A DNA stretch of 64,000 nt from Enoplosus armatus. Lineage: Eukaryota > Chordata > Actinopteri > Centrarchiformes > Enoplosidae. Made by a program: the position numbers and the translations under genes. The notes beneath the pieces were generated by a model. That model was given only the letters and a program-made list of their open reading frames with translations, did not search any database and had not been told where the DNA came from. This document shows, piece by piece, positions 9,816 through 23,015 of this stretch. Position 1 is the first letter of the stretch; each line of letters starts with the position of its first letter. The stretch covers positions 6,295,694 through 6,359,693 of the forward strand of contig NC_092200.1 of NCBI RefSeq assembly GCF_043641665.1. Reading direction: 5' to 3'.

Positions 9816-12800
9816 GCCCAATAGGTTGCTCCAGTTGACCCTGACCTTTCTGTGTGAGACGAGAAGCAAAAAGAAACCTTTGCAAACTGTTTTAAATTGA
9901 GCCAGCAGCACAGCAGCGTTATTAATATTCACTTCCTGTTGATTCAGCAAAAACAGATTAAATGCTCACAGTGCTCCGCTGTCAAGACACCATTCATAAT
10001 CCACCTGCTGACATTAGAGGGATGACTATCTATAACTAGTGACGCATTAAGCTAACATTAGGTAGTAATTATTACCTTGGATTTCTAATGGCTGAGAAAA
10101 GTCAATGAGCTGTTGACAAAGTAAAAACTCATCTCAAAAGCACAAGAACCAGACTGAACATTAACCAGCTGTGGAGTTCGTGTAGAGGCTAAATTTACCT
10201 AAAGAGCCAAAGTCAGGCTACATATAGGCTTAGCAAATGTCTATTTGCACTATTTAGGCTAATGTGTAATGACCGACTGGGAATGATAAGAAGAAGACTA
10301 AATATCACACACAGAAATAGAGAGCAAACCATGCTTTGCACTCACGTGTTACGTTGAGTCCTCTATGCCCGAAGCAAAGCAAACTCACCTTAAATGTATA
10401 CAGAAAGTCCATCAAATTACATACGGGTGTGTTGCTGCGGCCTAAAATACAGCAAGATAGCTATATTTGCTTTTCCAATTGCCAAAAGTAAAAGTCAGAG
10501 ACGCTGGCCACTTTTATGGAAGACAACCTATTTCCTATTTCAGTTAGTCCATGTCACATGACCAGGGCAGATCTTCAGGGTAGGGAGAAGACATTACTCA
10601 GTTTCACAATGTTAGCCCTTAAAAATCCAAACAGGATTATCTGAACTCTCCCTGACCACACAAACACACATTGTTAGGGAGATAATAATTAACTTGGGAG
10701 AGTTGGAGCCAAGAGAACAACCAATAACGGCTAAGGCACTGTCACACAGCAAACACTTTTATCTTTGGTGAGCTTCCTGATCGCCAGGCTACCTAAGAAA
10801 GTCCAGTCATATTCTAGTCCACAGTCTCAGTAAGTTTTATGGCAGTTGACTGTCATAGTTTCTATAAATGGCAACAGGCCTTACAAAATATGTTTAAGGA
10901 TATTAATCAACACCTTCACCAAGAAATAAGAGATGGCCAACAATAAAAAGGCATCATATTCTACTATGGTTCCTGGTAATCTTTACAGCAGCTAAGATAA
11001 CTACAATTTTTTATCTTATTTAAAGAAAATGTTTGTACAATGTATACAACTAAGGAGTTGAAATCAAATGTTTTGGTGTAATTATAGCTATAAAAAGACG
11101 AAAATGTCCAACATATTGACATTCTGAACAAAGCAAAGTAAAGTTTCTAACATATGTTTTTTTCTTACACTGCATTTAATTATTTATCATATATTTTACA
11201 TTTTTTTCTTAATTTCCAGACAAGGTGTGTGAGTAGGTGGGAGGGTGAAGGGTGCTGGAGTTTTGCTGTTGAGGTTGAGATGTTTCCACTTCTGTTGGAC
11301 TACTAAATGACATCATTTGTTCCTTTTGACTGTTTTAATAAGAAGAAAATGTGGGAAAATATGACTGAGAACGAAATCTAAGAAATAAATCATCCAAATG
11401 GCAAAAGAAAATATGAGAAGTAGTTAAATCCATGGCTTCTCAGTCTGTCTGCACATCTTTCATGGATCAGTAGTTAAGTGTCATATATCCACTTCCACCT
11501 CCCAAATACTCTGCATTCTGTGCCTCAACTGGTGGGGTTAGATTTCAAACTTGAACAGCACTTATGTTGTTTATGTCCAGCAAGGAACCCCCTTCCAGAT
11601 TGCATGCAGGTAGATTCAGAGATTGTCAGCAGTCGCACAGTTGTGCAACACTGGAAAAGGAAGCAGCGGACAAAAAATGCAAAGCTAAGGAAAAGCAAGC
11701 ATTTCATACATTGTAGTTGCAGTGAAGAAGAAAGCAGATCTGGTGCTGCCAAACGAACACCATGAGCATGTGTGAAGGACGTCTAAATGTCAGAAATCAT
11801 CTCTCAACAGTACAACATAAGGTAAACCATATCAGAAGTCTGCTAGAAGTGGCCTCTATGACTTGTTACTGAGTGGAAAATGTCTTTTTTTCCCACTGCA
11901 CTATAAACTCAAAACATTTCCACTCACCTACACATTCAACCCACAGCACAGTGAGCTATCTTCAATGTGAGCTGTTGAAAGACATTCTGGGAAACATAGA
12001 AATCCTTAACTCAAAGGAGCATGAGAAAGGTTGAGAAAGGTGGTTAAATCAGCAAAAAACAAAGATGCCATCCTTATAATTCCTGGAATACAATCCAACA
12101 TAATAATTCCTGGAATTCACTAACCATCGCAAACTGCTGATCTAACAATATGAGACTATTCATGGGCTGGATTTTTCCTTAAAGCTTGTGATATTTTCTG
12201 CTGCAGCATCTTAATCGTCTGAAGATGAACTTGTTGAGAACCTCTTAAGTTGAGGAATGTGGTTTTCTTTGGCTGCTGACCAGCTGCTCCTGGGCAGCAT
12301 GTTTATCACATCAATCCCACCAGCAGCCACGTAATTATGTTTTTCATTATGAGCCAATATTATTTTAGTGTTTCCAACACTGGCAACCCATCGACTTAAA
12401 GAAAAGAGGAAGGAAACCGTTTCAGTTGTGGAACCATTGACATTCTTCAGTGCTCTAATGAAAAGGGAAATTCAGGAGCAGCTCTCTGTGCAGATCTGAA
12501 GTGTTCTTGAACTATTCTGAACATTTTTATTTTTGCAGTCAGAGGTACTGCATGTTGCCAGGGATTTGGCTCTAGGATGTGACTAGATTTGTACACACAT
12601 AGCTTTGGAGGGAACAGCACTATCCAAAATATACACTCTGATGCCAGGGTGGACTGAGGGAGCTGACGCAGGATAAATCAAGCACAGGGAGAATATAAAT
12701 TGAAGTTGAGGCAAGTTTGGAACTGAAAAGCTACAGGCTCATGTATGAACAGACCATAAATTGCTAATTGTGAGCGTCATTCCTCCTGAATAACATTTAA

Positions 12801-12897
12801 GCTGGTTTGTCACCAACTCCGCCTCATGCGTTTCATCATGTGGCCTGACCTGACAGGGCAGACTGAGGCTGTTCTGTATGCGGTCGTGAGGACTTAC
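9816..12897. other. noncoding stretch, probable slc4a2 intron
   Basis: About 3 kb of AT-rich sequence between the repeat at 9231-9815 and the candidate slc4a2 first exon. The longest frames (11478-11765 plus, 11525-11752 minus) overlap each other and show no family signature. I see no gene or clear repeat. Confidence 0.5.
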
Positions 12898-12957
12898 ACT
12901 GTGAATAACCGATGCCACAGCATCTGTAATCTGGTTGGGAGCGCTGGGGTTGCTCAT
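12898..12957 (-). CDS. slc4a2: candidate first coding exon of slc4a2 (20 residues)
   Basis: On the minus strand an ATG in strong context (GGAGCCATGAGC) opens 20 codons beginning MSNPSAPNQITDAV and ending IHS, then a GTAAGTCC donor. The exon ends in phase 0, so it joins the 4042-4210 exon (PDAPAASSLHG) in frame. Mammalian AE2a starts with a comparably short exon of about 17 residues beginning MSS and joining the same region. An in-frame upstream Met exists at 13036-13038, but a plausible acceptor (CTTTCCAG near 12990) would place the exon start after it. This is the best start-codon candidate for slc4a2 in the window; the link to the gene is inferred from phase, strand and position only. Confidence 0.5.
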
Positions 12958-13415
12958 GGCTCCACAGTGGAGTCGCTGCTGGAGAGGCTCTGGAAAGCTG
13001 GTTTGGATCGGTGCGGCTTTAGCCCTTCTCTTTCTCACTGGGACTCAGACAGCTTTTGGGCAGCATAACCTGGAGACAGACACAGATCTGGGGGTTAGTC
13101 CACATGAAACTGGAGATTTACAACATGAGGCAAACAAGGCACTGAAATGCTGTAGCTGTAGGCCAGTAATCCCTCAATATGAAGTGTGGTCAGAAAGTGT
13201 GATGACAGTGTGTGTGTGTGTTTTTTATTGTTTTGGCTTTACTCCAGCACATTGATTCTGAAATGTCATCTGTATTGGATGAGCAGTGCAAGACTTAAAG
13301 CCCTTTTAATATGTTGTCCTTCAATTTTAGTTTCTGACTGTCAAAATCAGTCACCTATTTCCAACTGAGCATTATGTTGCTTTAATTAACTCTGTGAGAC
13401 ATAGCATTGCTTTGA

Positions 13416-13745
13416 GCTAAATGCTAACGTGAGCATGCTAACATACTTACAATGACAGTGCTAACGTGCTGATGCTACGCAGATATAATGTTTACCATCT
13501 TCACCATATACTTTTAGCTTATTAGCATGCTAACATTTGCTAATTAGCACTAAACAAAAAGTACAGCTGAGGCTGGTGGGATTATCTTTAGTTTGGCTGG
13601 TAATTTGTCATAAAAAAAAGCACTGGACAAATAAAGATTTTGAGGTAATCGTGGTATTAGAGAAAAAGTCAGGGGATCACAAAAGTTATTACAATTCACC
13701 CTCTAGGAAACATAAATATGAGAGTTTGGATGTAAAGTGGTGAAC
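13416..13745 (+). repeat. ATGCTAAC-rich dispersed repeat, copy 2
   Basis: It begins with dense GCTAAC/ATGCTAAC words and GACAGTGCTAACGTGCTGATG, followed by TTGCTAATTAGCACTAAAC, AGCTGAGGCTGGTGGG and GGGGATCAC words. The same order is seen at 19262-19830 and, reversed, at 57110-57540. No open frame spans it. Confidence 0.75.
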
Positions 13746-14496
13746 CGACCAACAAACACTGCCATCCCCGGAGCCGTGCCGCTAGCATGGCTAAAAAGGG
13801 CTAGAATTCCTTCACAGTTTATGTGATGTGGATCTAAAAACCCTAAAATGAAAGCCAATAGTCAGCACTTTGACCTCATAAATTGTAGAGCAAACAAAAC
13901 ACAAAGCAACACACTTCCCTATTTTAACACTGCCTGTACTATGACATGTGGTCTATTGAAGGAGTAATCAACAGTTTCAGGATTTCCTGGAAGGCCCTCA
14001 AGTACCTTTGAGGCCCCAGACCCACTTCAGAAACACAAATGGCCAAAACTGAATGTCGTTTTTATGATGAAGTAGAAAGACATAAATTACATTACACTTG
14101 AGGTGTAATGCAACAATGGCAGAAGTAGTAGAAGTACATGCCAACATGCTTTTACAAACAATGACACTACGTCTCTTTTCTTTTCTATGATTCTTGATTT
14201 CAAGCACTTCCTCACTGCCATTCAAGGTCATTAACCATTAGAGTCAGATAAGAGGCAGATAACACAGTGCTACTGTGCAGAGGACCCTTTGATAAGCGGC
14301 GGCACGTGCCTCAGCTAACCTCCACCTCCGTCACTCTGGAGTCTCTGTGGTGCGACACACAACCACAGGAATCCAACAACAACCAGTAGATCTTTGCAGA
14401 GACTATATAAAATGTTAACAAAGATGTACAAGAGGACAAGTACAGAAGAAACATGCTGTCTGGGGGAAATGCCATTTATATAGAGATATGGATCTT

Positions 14497-14930
14497 GACA
14501 AAGCTGAAACAATTCATCAATTAATCAAGTAGTCAATCAACAGAAAATTAATCAGCAACTACTTCCACTATTGGTGAATCGTTTCAGTCATTGTGCCAAC
14601 ACTTCAGTGGTTCTGGCTTCTCAAATGTGAATATATGCTGATTTTCTTCCACGATTGTAAACTGAATCTTTTCAGACATTTGAAGATGTCACCTTGGACT
14701 TTAGTAAAATAGTAAAAAATGCTTGTCACATTTCCTGTTTTATAGACTGAACGAAGCGGCCACAGTTCTTGATATAATTTATTGTTATAATTATTGTTTA
14801 TTGTCAAGCTGCAAAGATCAACCAACATTTGCATTAATTAGAAAGAATTATATAACTTGGTCCATTAGTCCAAATGACACTGAGGATGTACTGCTGAACT
14901 TGATATACTTAAATTAATTGAGTAAAACAA
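14497..14930 (+). repeat. dispersed fish repeat, GCTGAAAC...family, copy 2
   Basis: It starts AAAGCTGAAACAATTCATC and carries ATTAATCAAGTAGTCAATC, CTTCTCAAATGTGAATAT and a GAAGATGTCACCTTGGAC motif, as in the copies at 3124, 25374 and 32967. The right boundary is uncertain. Confidence 0.65.
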
Positions 14931-17900
14931 CAAAACCCTTTGATTTACAGTCAGCTTAGACTTTTTCAGCGACTTTCTTTCAGTTCTAAAGCAGTCTAAA
15001 AAGGGCCCTCTTTTGGTTTACTTTCCAGTTTCACAGTTAGAAATCATGTTCTGCCAAAGCCAGCCTGGCTCTCTGACACCAGCTATCAAAGAAACGATAA
15101 GCCTCCCTGATGCCTGAGCACAATCATATCAGTGACCTTGTTGACAGCCAGAGATTTCTAAGAGGAACAGTTGCTGTATGTTTTATTAAAGAATAATCAA
15201 CAACAAGAGATTAAATGCACTGCACAAGTATTTCGGAGCTGGACAGCGTGAACTAAATGCAAATTGAACAAAGACATCACCTGCCAAAGAGACCTGAAAC
15301 TGAGACACTGAGCAGACAACAACGCAACAACACACGTTTTGGCAATGCTCCTTGTTTGATCTGCCACAAAAGCAATCACTGCAACAAAGGTTAGTGTTAA
15401 TTACATACTAGCAGCTGCACTATTCAGAATAACAACTTCAACCAGTTTGAGGCATTGCAATCCGTGCGGTAATGCCGATAAAGGATTCTACCGGACTCAG
15501 CTTGGGTGTGTTTGAAGATTACTTTCTCAGTAAACCTAGACCCCACCACTGTGGAAGAGGCAGGGCTGGCTACACAGGGATAAAGTTACAGAACCCTGGG
15601 ATCCTGAGCAAAAGGCATGGGAACCAGCTTATCTACCTCAGGGCATGTCTGTAATAATACCGATAACAATAATGATCAGAAGAAGAAAACAATAATACCA
15701 ACTGCAATTGTCTTGTAAGCAAGCAGATTTTTTTAACAAGCATGGTCCTCAATGATGTAAATGTGTTCTTGACTGCAATAAGGTACAATCAGTCAGAAGA
15801 CTGAGTAAAAAGGAACTGGTTGTCCCTTATGTAATAACTGAAAAGACCAAAAGGACTTGCTGACAGTGCAAGAGGAAGCGAGGACAAGATGCTCTGTGTT
15901 TCTCCTGGAAGAAGTTCATCATGTCTTCCAAGAGTCCTGCAGAAGCCCAGTACTTCGCGAACTGTTCCTAAAAGGAGACGATGAGTGTGGATACAAAACT
16001 TTTCCATGCAAGACTCAGTCGCAGCCTCAAATGTGCGCACACAAGGCTTTGGGAAAACTATCCTTCTGGGAGGAAGTTGGTATGAAAACAGGAAGAAGGC
16101 AGCTGCTACAGACTGACGCCTGTCAGGAGGAGCTGCAAACTTATAGAAAATAAAAACAAGGCACTCTGGGATTCTTTCTAGTGTCCATAATGTCACACCT
16201 TAGAGAGAGTTAACCATGTGTATGCTGGGACCAGACCTATACTCCAGCACTAATCTGGGTTAATACAAAATGTCTTAATATCTACCCTGTGACATTATAG
16301 GTTAACTCAACTTGTCACAGCATTCTAAGAGCAGAGTATGCGGTCAGGATCACGAGGGTGACAATGCTACCTTTGACCGAGGACACTCACCTACAGAAAG
16401 TTAAAACCAACTACAGTGCTGTTTCTGTTTAACTTGCAAAAGTATCTTGCATATGGAGCCTTAGATGTCACAAGTTTTATCTATCAGGTATGATCTCAAG
16501 AGACTAAGCAGAAGCTCCTCTGTATATAGGTGAAAAATTCATCACATTTCCCATTTGACTGACTTGACAGCTGATAGTGAGCAACTTGCTGCTTACTGAG
16601 GTAATGTTGCAATGACTCGAGGATCTAACATTTCCTTTGATGTAATCTACAGGCCCAACTGTATCAGGGCTTGCTAAACTGATCTAGTCTGAAATTTGTC
16701 TGAATATCACCAAAAAGTTGACATTTGCGTCATACCTTTAGAGAAAGGTTATAACTCAAGAGCATGAGTTTGGCATGTTTATGACCTTATTAAGATCTAT
16801 GGTGTGCCCTTGGTGGTGACTCATCTCTCCCACCGAGAACAAATATATCTGACAAAGTCTTTTTGGTATGTTGTAAATTTCCAGTATTTACAAAAATGCC
16901 CTGCAATTCTCCTGAAAAGAGCATTTTACTCCTTTTTAATTAGGAATATAAAGGCACATTAGACATATTTTAAGGAAAAGGAGAATAAAAAGTCAGACGT
17001 TAGCCTGGCATTCTCAACACAATGTCTTTCTGTCAAAATTTGAGAAGTTATTTTAAGGTATTTTGATGCACTGCAGGGCATTTCTTAAAGAAAGGAATGA
17101 TGACAAGTTACAGAAATCTGGGACACTCAGCTCTACATTAGGAGCCCAGAGAAGAGATGAGTCAGCACAAAATGCCCACCGGCCATCTCAAATATGTATG
17201 AGACGCCAAAAAAAAGGCAAATTTTGTTCTTCAACATCTTTCACTGTAATCTCAGGTGACCTTTGGGGTTAAAGACAGACAGAAAGGTTAAAAGTTCTTT
17301 GCTATGCCTCTTCGTAACGACATTAAGGGAAATGAGCGAGACAGTCGGACGACGGGACAGAGGTAATGAGCCAGACTCAAACTCACGACACAAGCCCACA
17401 TGCGTCTCAACCCAGTGATCTGCCAGGACACCCCGGCTTCAATCCGCAGCTTGGCACGTGAGTGTCGACCACAGACTGCATGCTCATCAACAAAATCTAT
17501 CAAAAAGGGCATAATTAAAGAACAGTTCAATAAAATACACAAACTGCCAATAAAAATGCCTGTCCAGAAATAGAGGCTTGATCACAATGTCCAAACCTCA
17601 ACCAACACACAGGCCTGTACTTATAAAAGCAGGACAATGACAGGGAGGAAAGGAGTGGTTTAAGATTTCATTAGAGAACTGGGTTTACAAAAAACAAGAC
17701 GTGTGTGTAAATCATTTGTTTCTGTTTAGCAGGCGATGCATGTTTAAAGAAACAACACATTTTTTCCCCTGAAACACCGATTGTGATAGCGCCAAGTGAC
17801 GTGAAGATAAGACGTGTCCTTAATGTTTTATCTGACGCAATAACATGCCGTAACATAAGTTTACAGAATCAACACTATTATCGTTTGTTCAAGACACATG

Positions 17901-18522
17901 CAAGAACTGATGCAGAAAGAAAATGTGCGTGATAAACAGAAATGGGAGTGATTTAAGAAGATAAAAAGACAAACACTTAAAAAATACGGTTTTTGTAGCT
18001 ATGAGTGGTCAATTCTGATTCGACCACAGCCTTTAGAGAGCCATCACTGCCCGAAACAAGTCCTTTAAAGGCTCTAATTTGGGTTTTTTAACAGTGGAAA
18101 AGAATGTCTGTGCTACTAAAACTCAAGTGGGCTGAAAGTAGCTTCTTTGAGGCTTTTTTCTGCTGTACAACCTGTGGAACTAAGCAGGATTTGTTTACAG
18201 TAGTTCCTGCTATGGTTGCAGATCATCATGGCTCAAGCCTGAGTCAGCTGTACTCCCTCCTCAAGTCAACTGGATATTAAGAAAGTGTAACGCTAACAGG
18301 AATAATCTTTTCAAGTTTGATTAGACTTGACACGACCAAGAATGACTGTGGTCATCTAACTGAGGACTAACCCATATAAACAGTGAATTAAATAGACAAT
18401 GAATTAAATAGAAAAACAACAAGCAGTACAAAGTGATAAGTGACAAATAAGACAACTTGAAAATGTGACAACAGGTCATGAAAAACAAACAAACAAAAAA
18501 GAGATCCATGATTGTACCATAC
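14931..18522. other. noncoding stretch, probable slc4a2 intron or 5' flank
   Basis: About 3.6 kb without a supported gene. The 135-codon minus-strand frame at 15789-16196 is the longest frame in this part, but it has no splice sites that fit, no family signature and an equally open overlapping plus-strand frame. I take it as chance. Confidence 0.5.
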
Positions 18523-18760
18523 CTTTGTGTGCTTACAGCAGAGAAGCCACCGCAGACATTGTAGTGCAATTCTGAACTCTGCCGTGAAGAGAGACCCGGG
18601 GCTGGTCAGAGTGCAGGACGAAAACAAACAGAGGGAAAAAGAGAGATAGGGAGACAAAAGGAAGGAGAGTTAGAGATGTGGAGCGCGAGCCTCTGCCGAT
18701 CATGTGCGGTCAAGCCTCTCGTCGAGCCGAGCGCTCTCTCAGACCAACATGCGTGGACTG
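18523..18760 (-). other. slc4a2: candidate alternative first exon / promoter of slc4a2
   Basis: A GC-richer block in an AT-rich region. Read on the minus strand it goes through a pyrimidine-rich part to CACAAAG followed by GTATGG, a good donor. It holds a short upstream frame of eight codons (18533-18559, MSAVASLL then stop), and a second possible donor (CT|GTAAGC) lies inside that frame. Neither donor is in phase 0 with that ATG, so if used it would be an untranslated leader exon. The link to slc4a2 rests on strand and position only. Confidence 0.3.
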
Positions 18761-18999
18761 ATAGCAGCAGCCTTCCTCCCCAGGATTATGTTTCCTCCTC
18801 CAGCCTGCTGACAAGTAGCCATGTGACTCCAGGACCCATTCAACACTGAGTCAGAGGCTGCTGCTCAGACACACAAATCTATCTATCTGTCTGTCAAACA
18901 AACGCACACACAAATGACCCCAAGCTTAAGGTGGATTTCAACCCCACTGATCAATATCTGTCTTTTACAAACCATAACAGGGGTTTTGCATGTTTTAGA

Positions 19000-19227
19000 C
19001 CTGTGGTTCCCAACCTGTTTGGCTTGTGATGTCTACTTGCAACTCGTAACTCATTTGAATAATTTTTACAGTCTTGAAGTAAAATCATCCAGTAAAAGGC
19101 AAAGATTAGAGGCAGGTTTGAAAAAGAATACGCACAACTTACTGTGTAGCCTGTGAATCATCTTGCAACCAGTTATTGTACAACGCCTTGTGGGGGTCCC
19201 GACCCCGAGGTTGGGAACTTCTGATTT
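19000..19227 (+). repeat. short inverted-terminal-repeat element (GTGGTTCCCAACCT)
   Basis: The left end is GTGGTTCCCAACCT (19003-19016) and the right end is AGGTTGGGAACTTC (19208-19221), which are inverted copies. Similar TTTAGA/TTTAGC words flank it and may be a degraded target duplication. Size and ends suggest a non-autonomous hAT-like element. Related pieces occur near 5797, 9012 and 24757-25132. Confidence 0.7.
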
Positions 19228-19261
19228 AGCCCATTTACTACAAAAGACAACAATTCTACAT

Positions 19262-19830
19262 GCTAGAAGCTGTGTGACGCTGTATTAGTGTGCTAACATG
19301 CTAAATGGTAAACATTGCACCTGCTAAACATCACTATGTGAGCCTTGTCATTGTGAGCATGTTAGCATAATGTTAGCGTTTACATTAGCACCCTGCATTT
19401 ACCTAGGCTGCATTCAGACATGTGAGCAGACTTAAGCCCTGCGTAAAAAATGCATTCAACTAAATGCTAACATCAGTATGCCAATATGCTCACAATGACA
19501 ATGCTAACATGCTGATGTTTGGCAGATATTATATTTACTTTGTTCACCATCTTAGTTTAGCATGTTAGTGTGCTAACATTTGCTAATTAGCACAACACAC
19601 AAAGTGCAGCTGAGGCTGATGTGAATGTCATTAGTTTTGTAGGTATTTAGTCATAAACAAAGTATGGGGAACATCCTAAAGGGAACATGAATGTGTGCTC
19701 AAAATTTCATGGCAATCCATCCAATAGTTGTTGAGACATTTCATTCAAAACAGTAAATTTCAACCTCCTGGTGGCGCCAGAGGAAAAGACAGGGGATCTC
19801 CAAAGTCATTAGGGTACATCGTCTGCCATC
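19262..19830 (+). repeat. ATGCTAAC-rich dispersed repeat, longest copy
   Basis: ATGCTAAC words on both strands are followed by CATGTTAGTGTGCTAACATT, GCTAATTAGCAC, AGCTGAGGCTGATGTG, CATGGCAATCCATCCAATAG and GTTGTTGAGACATTTC. This is the fullest copy of the family in the window. Confidence 0.75.
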
Positions 19831-22439
19831 CCACAAGTATAGCTAACAAATATAAAGATGGTGCTTTGTAAATTGGTAGTATTGGCAGTAATAATGGGCC
19901 ACAACATGAGAAAAACATTGTCTGGTCCTTTAATCACATGAGGATTACATGCAGTGTTTCCCATGTGGAAATACTGTATCTACTCTGAAAAGGTCTATTA
20001 CAATCTCTTCCTCAATCTGCAAGAGTGACATAAATTCATATTGCGACACACAGACAATAGATGACCAGTTGGTAAAGAAAAGGCTTTCGACAGTAAAAAG
20101 TCAAGGAGTGACATGACAGGGAGTGCCACAAAAGCCTGGTTTACCACCACACACAAGCAAATGAATGACATCTCTCATTTAAAATAATACGGACAGGGAG
20201 TGAGTCATTCTTTACTGCTTTCTTTAGAACATTGGGCAACTTGACCACTCACAAAAGGACATTGCAACTTTGCCAGGAAGCTTCTGAGCATCTGCAATAT
20301 GATGATAAGTAACTGATATCCTGATATAAGCAATGCCAACAATTACTGGTGTTCCATATATCTCAAAACTTTTTCAATTTGAGTTCAAAATAAAACTAGT
20401 ACACATCAAGTTTAGAACTGCAAGTTTTTGGGCATGTTTATAAATTTGCACAGGATGTTTATTCATTTGTGAATATGTGTGCACTGTGCATAAAATGAAT
20501 GGGAATGGTGGATGCTGAAATGTCAACACTGCATCTTAAAGTATGTCCACCGTGTTTAATCATTTTTGTTGGAGCTCAGTTCATCAGTAAAAGGTATATT
20601 TTCCTTAAAATAAACCCTGGCATGCTACAGGTTCTTAGTGTATTTGGCAATGGAAAAACAAAACTTGTCATGTCATGGAGGAATCAACACTATTACACAA
20701 TTAATCCCACCTAAAGTCATAAAAGCCGCCAGATTAATTGTGTTTTGCAGCGAACAAAGAACAGTCCTGTGATCTAAACAAGTTGCTTACCCGTTCGCCA
20801 AATAATCAAGTGCTGCATTCCACATCAGCTTATATGAGCCTTAGGGCTAAAGAAATACCCAACCTCAGGAGGAGTCTGAGTGTGTGTATGTGTGTGTGCG
20901 TGTGTGCGTGTGTGAGATATAATTGTTTGTACCCAGGGATGTGTGGAGTCACATGCATGTCTTGCGGGGAAAAGAAGCAGTCAAAGCCACAAGCAGCTAA
21001 AATTGAAGTCCACTTCAAAGTCTGGGGCTTTCCTCAATCCCAACAGTGTGCTGATAATAGCATTATCCACTGCGGTCAGCTATATAAAGAGGCGTGACTC
21101 CATGCGTGCAAGGTCGATTGACAACTTGTTCTATGACCAACACACGACATGCTTATATCACAACACTTAACCTGCACAGAATAGAAACACTGTCCTCATT
21201 TCTTGCTGCCTTGTGACAATTTAAATTTATTGAGACAGTTTGAAGGTTTTGGCTTAAATGTTTTGGTTAAATGTGGTGAAATAAAACAGTCTGAACGACA
21301 TCGAAACCATCTTGTGTACATTTCAAAACGTGTTCTCTGCTGAAAGAAATAAAAACATATAAATAACATTTAACACGATTTTTTACACAAAAACATCCAG
21401 CCTTCAGTTTTTCTAGCTTTTATACTAAGTCTTAACACAACTCGGAAATTCTTCCTCCAGCTTCCTGTTATTCTTCTCTCCCTCTAAAACAAACAGGCCG
21501 TATTTGTAGACATAAAGAAAAACACATTCAGTACTGCAACCCTGGACAAACTGTTTACTTTAAAGAGAATGGCGTAAAATATCAACAGGTGACCATTACA
21601 AGCAAAAATGGAATTGCCAGAAACTCACGTCAAGTCTCCTGTGCAGCTTGGTAACCCCGATGTAGCTGTATACCACTGATAGCTGCCCTGTTTGTGGATC
21701 TCTATGGGGATTTGGCGGAGGTGTATGTTGATAGCTGTGCCTCTGTTGCCTCTGAGTGTTTAAGCCTGAAATAGCTCAGCAGTTTAGAACAACTCACCCA
21801 TCCACCTCCTCTTTCAACAGGCAGACGTCTCTACCTCTGTGCTCTGCTCTTCACAGCCCAGTGGCCACACTAACTTCACTCAGGGTTTGGCAGGGTCCAG
21901 CACTTCGGCATGACTGTGCTAAGTTATGTGCACACAGTCACTGGAACACTTCCAGTCTCACACAGCGAACAGCTGCACTCAGTCGATGTATGCCCATCTT
22001 TATCTCGCTCTTTGTCCCGTCCGAGCCAGCGGAGGCTGTGCTTACAGCTAAGACAGCACCTGTCTTTGGGGTGAAGAGGGATTGAAAAGGCAACTAAACC
22101 CAGGCAGCTTACATAATGCCTGCCTATTGTCCTCTATTCCAAAAACGAAAAACAAATCACCACTCAAGCATTTTTATACCTTAAAGAGGAGGATCACCTG
22201 CAACATTTTTACTGCCTGCAGGCCAGAGATGTCCTGAAGAGCACAGGAAATTTGAGACAAAGTTCAGAGTAACAACCTATATCAGGGGGTTAGAATATGA
22301 AAAGTTCATGTTCAAGAAGGAGATAGATTATACATAAAAGTCAATGAGGAGCTCATGTAACATATCACGCAACCAAATGACAAATTCAAGCATCATTGAA
22401 TCTAAAGTTTTCATGTATTTTTGACACCACATCTTAAAT
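19831..22439. other. noncoding stretch
   Basis: No supported gene. Frames at 20738-21097 and 21756-22085 look random in composition and lack splice support. The only clear structure is the TG microsatellite at 20879-20915. Confidence 0.5.
20879..20915 (+). repeat. imperfect (TG)n microsatellite
   Basis: An alternating TG run with interspersed TA and CG steps. Confidence 0.9.
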
Positions 22440-22697
22440 TATTTTTTTATAGCTGCAACTTCAGCATAAAAACGCGAAAGGCCCCCTCTAGAGCCAGTGT
22501 TTGGTTTGTCCGTTCTGGGCTACTGTAGAAACATGGCAGTGCAACATGGCAGGCTCTGTGGAAGGGGACCCGCTCTGTATGTATATATGAAGAGCTCATT
22601 CTAACCTAATGAAAACAACAATTCTTATATACTAATGAAAACATAATTATGAATATTATATTCCATTTCTGCCAAATCCTACACACTGGTCCTTTAA
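22440..22697 (+). repeat. dispersed repeat ending CTACACACTGGTCCTTTA
   Basis: It contains GCCCCCTCTAGAGCCAGTGTTTGG, GGGCTACTGTAGAAACATGG and GAAGAGCTCATTCTAACC and ends CCTACACACTGGTCCTTTAA. I recognise this text as a very common element of fish genomes; no second full copy lies in this window, so the call rests on recall. Confidence 0.5.
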
Positions 22698-23015
22698 AAA
22701 GCTGTTATGTTGAACGTGTTAGCAAACAGTTGCTTTACAGTTCCAGACAACACAGAGCAACATTAGTATTAATTTGAAGTTGTGTTTCCAATATAAGTTC
22801 TTCTTTTAGCTCCTTAGGGAAATGTCTGACTCTTTAGCTGCTAAATGCCCTACTATGTTCACCAGCTAGTTGCTAACTTTGTCAGTCGGAAGGTGGTGCG
22901 GCTGAAACTGAAGAGAGCGGTGAGACTGAACCAAAATCAAAACAATAAGCTGAAGGATGCTAAAATGCTCTATAGAGCTGAGGGGAACTGCAGAGTCGGG
23001 TGGTAATGGTAAAGT
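22698..23015 (+). repeat. dispersed repeat, fuller copy of the 714-806 element
   Basis: The segment at 22930-23005 repeats the 714-806 fragment (AACAATAAGCTGAAGGATGC, GAGCTGAGGGGAACTGCAGAG). The upstream part has TTAGCAAACAGTTGCTTTAC and CTAGTTGCTAACTTTGTCAG, which fit the same element. It follows directly on the repeat at 22440-22697, so the two may be one composite. Confidence 0.55.

Noticed and set aside
15789..16196. 135-codon minus-strand frame
   Set aside because: No family motif, no fitting splice sites, and an overlapping 98-codon plus-strand frame in the same place; chance is the simpler reading.
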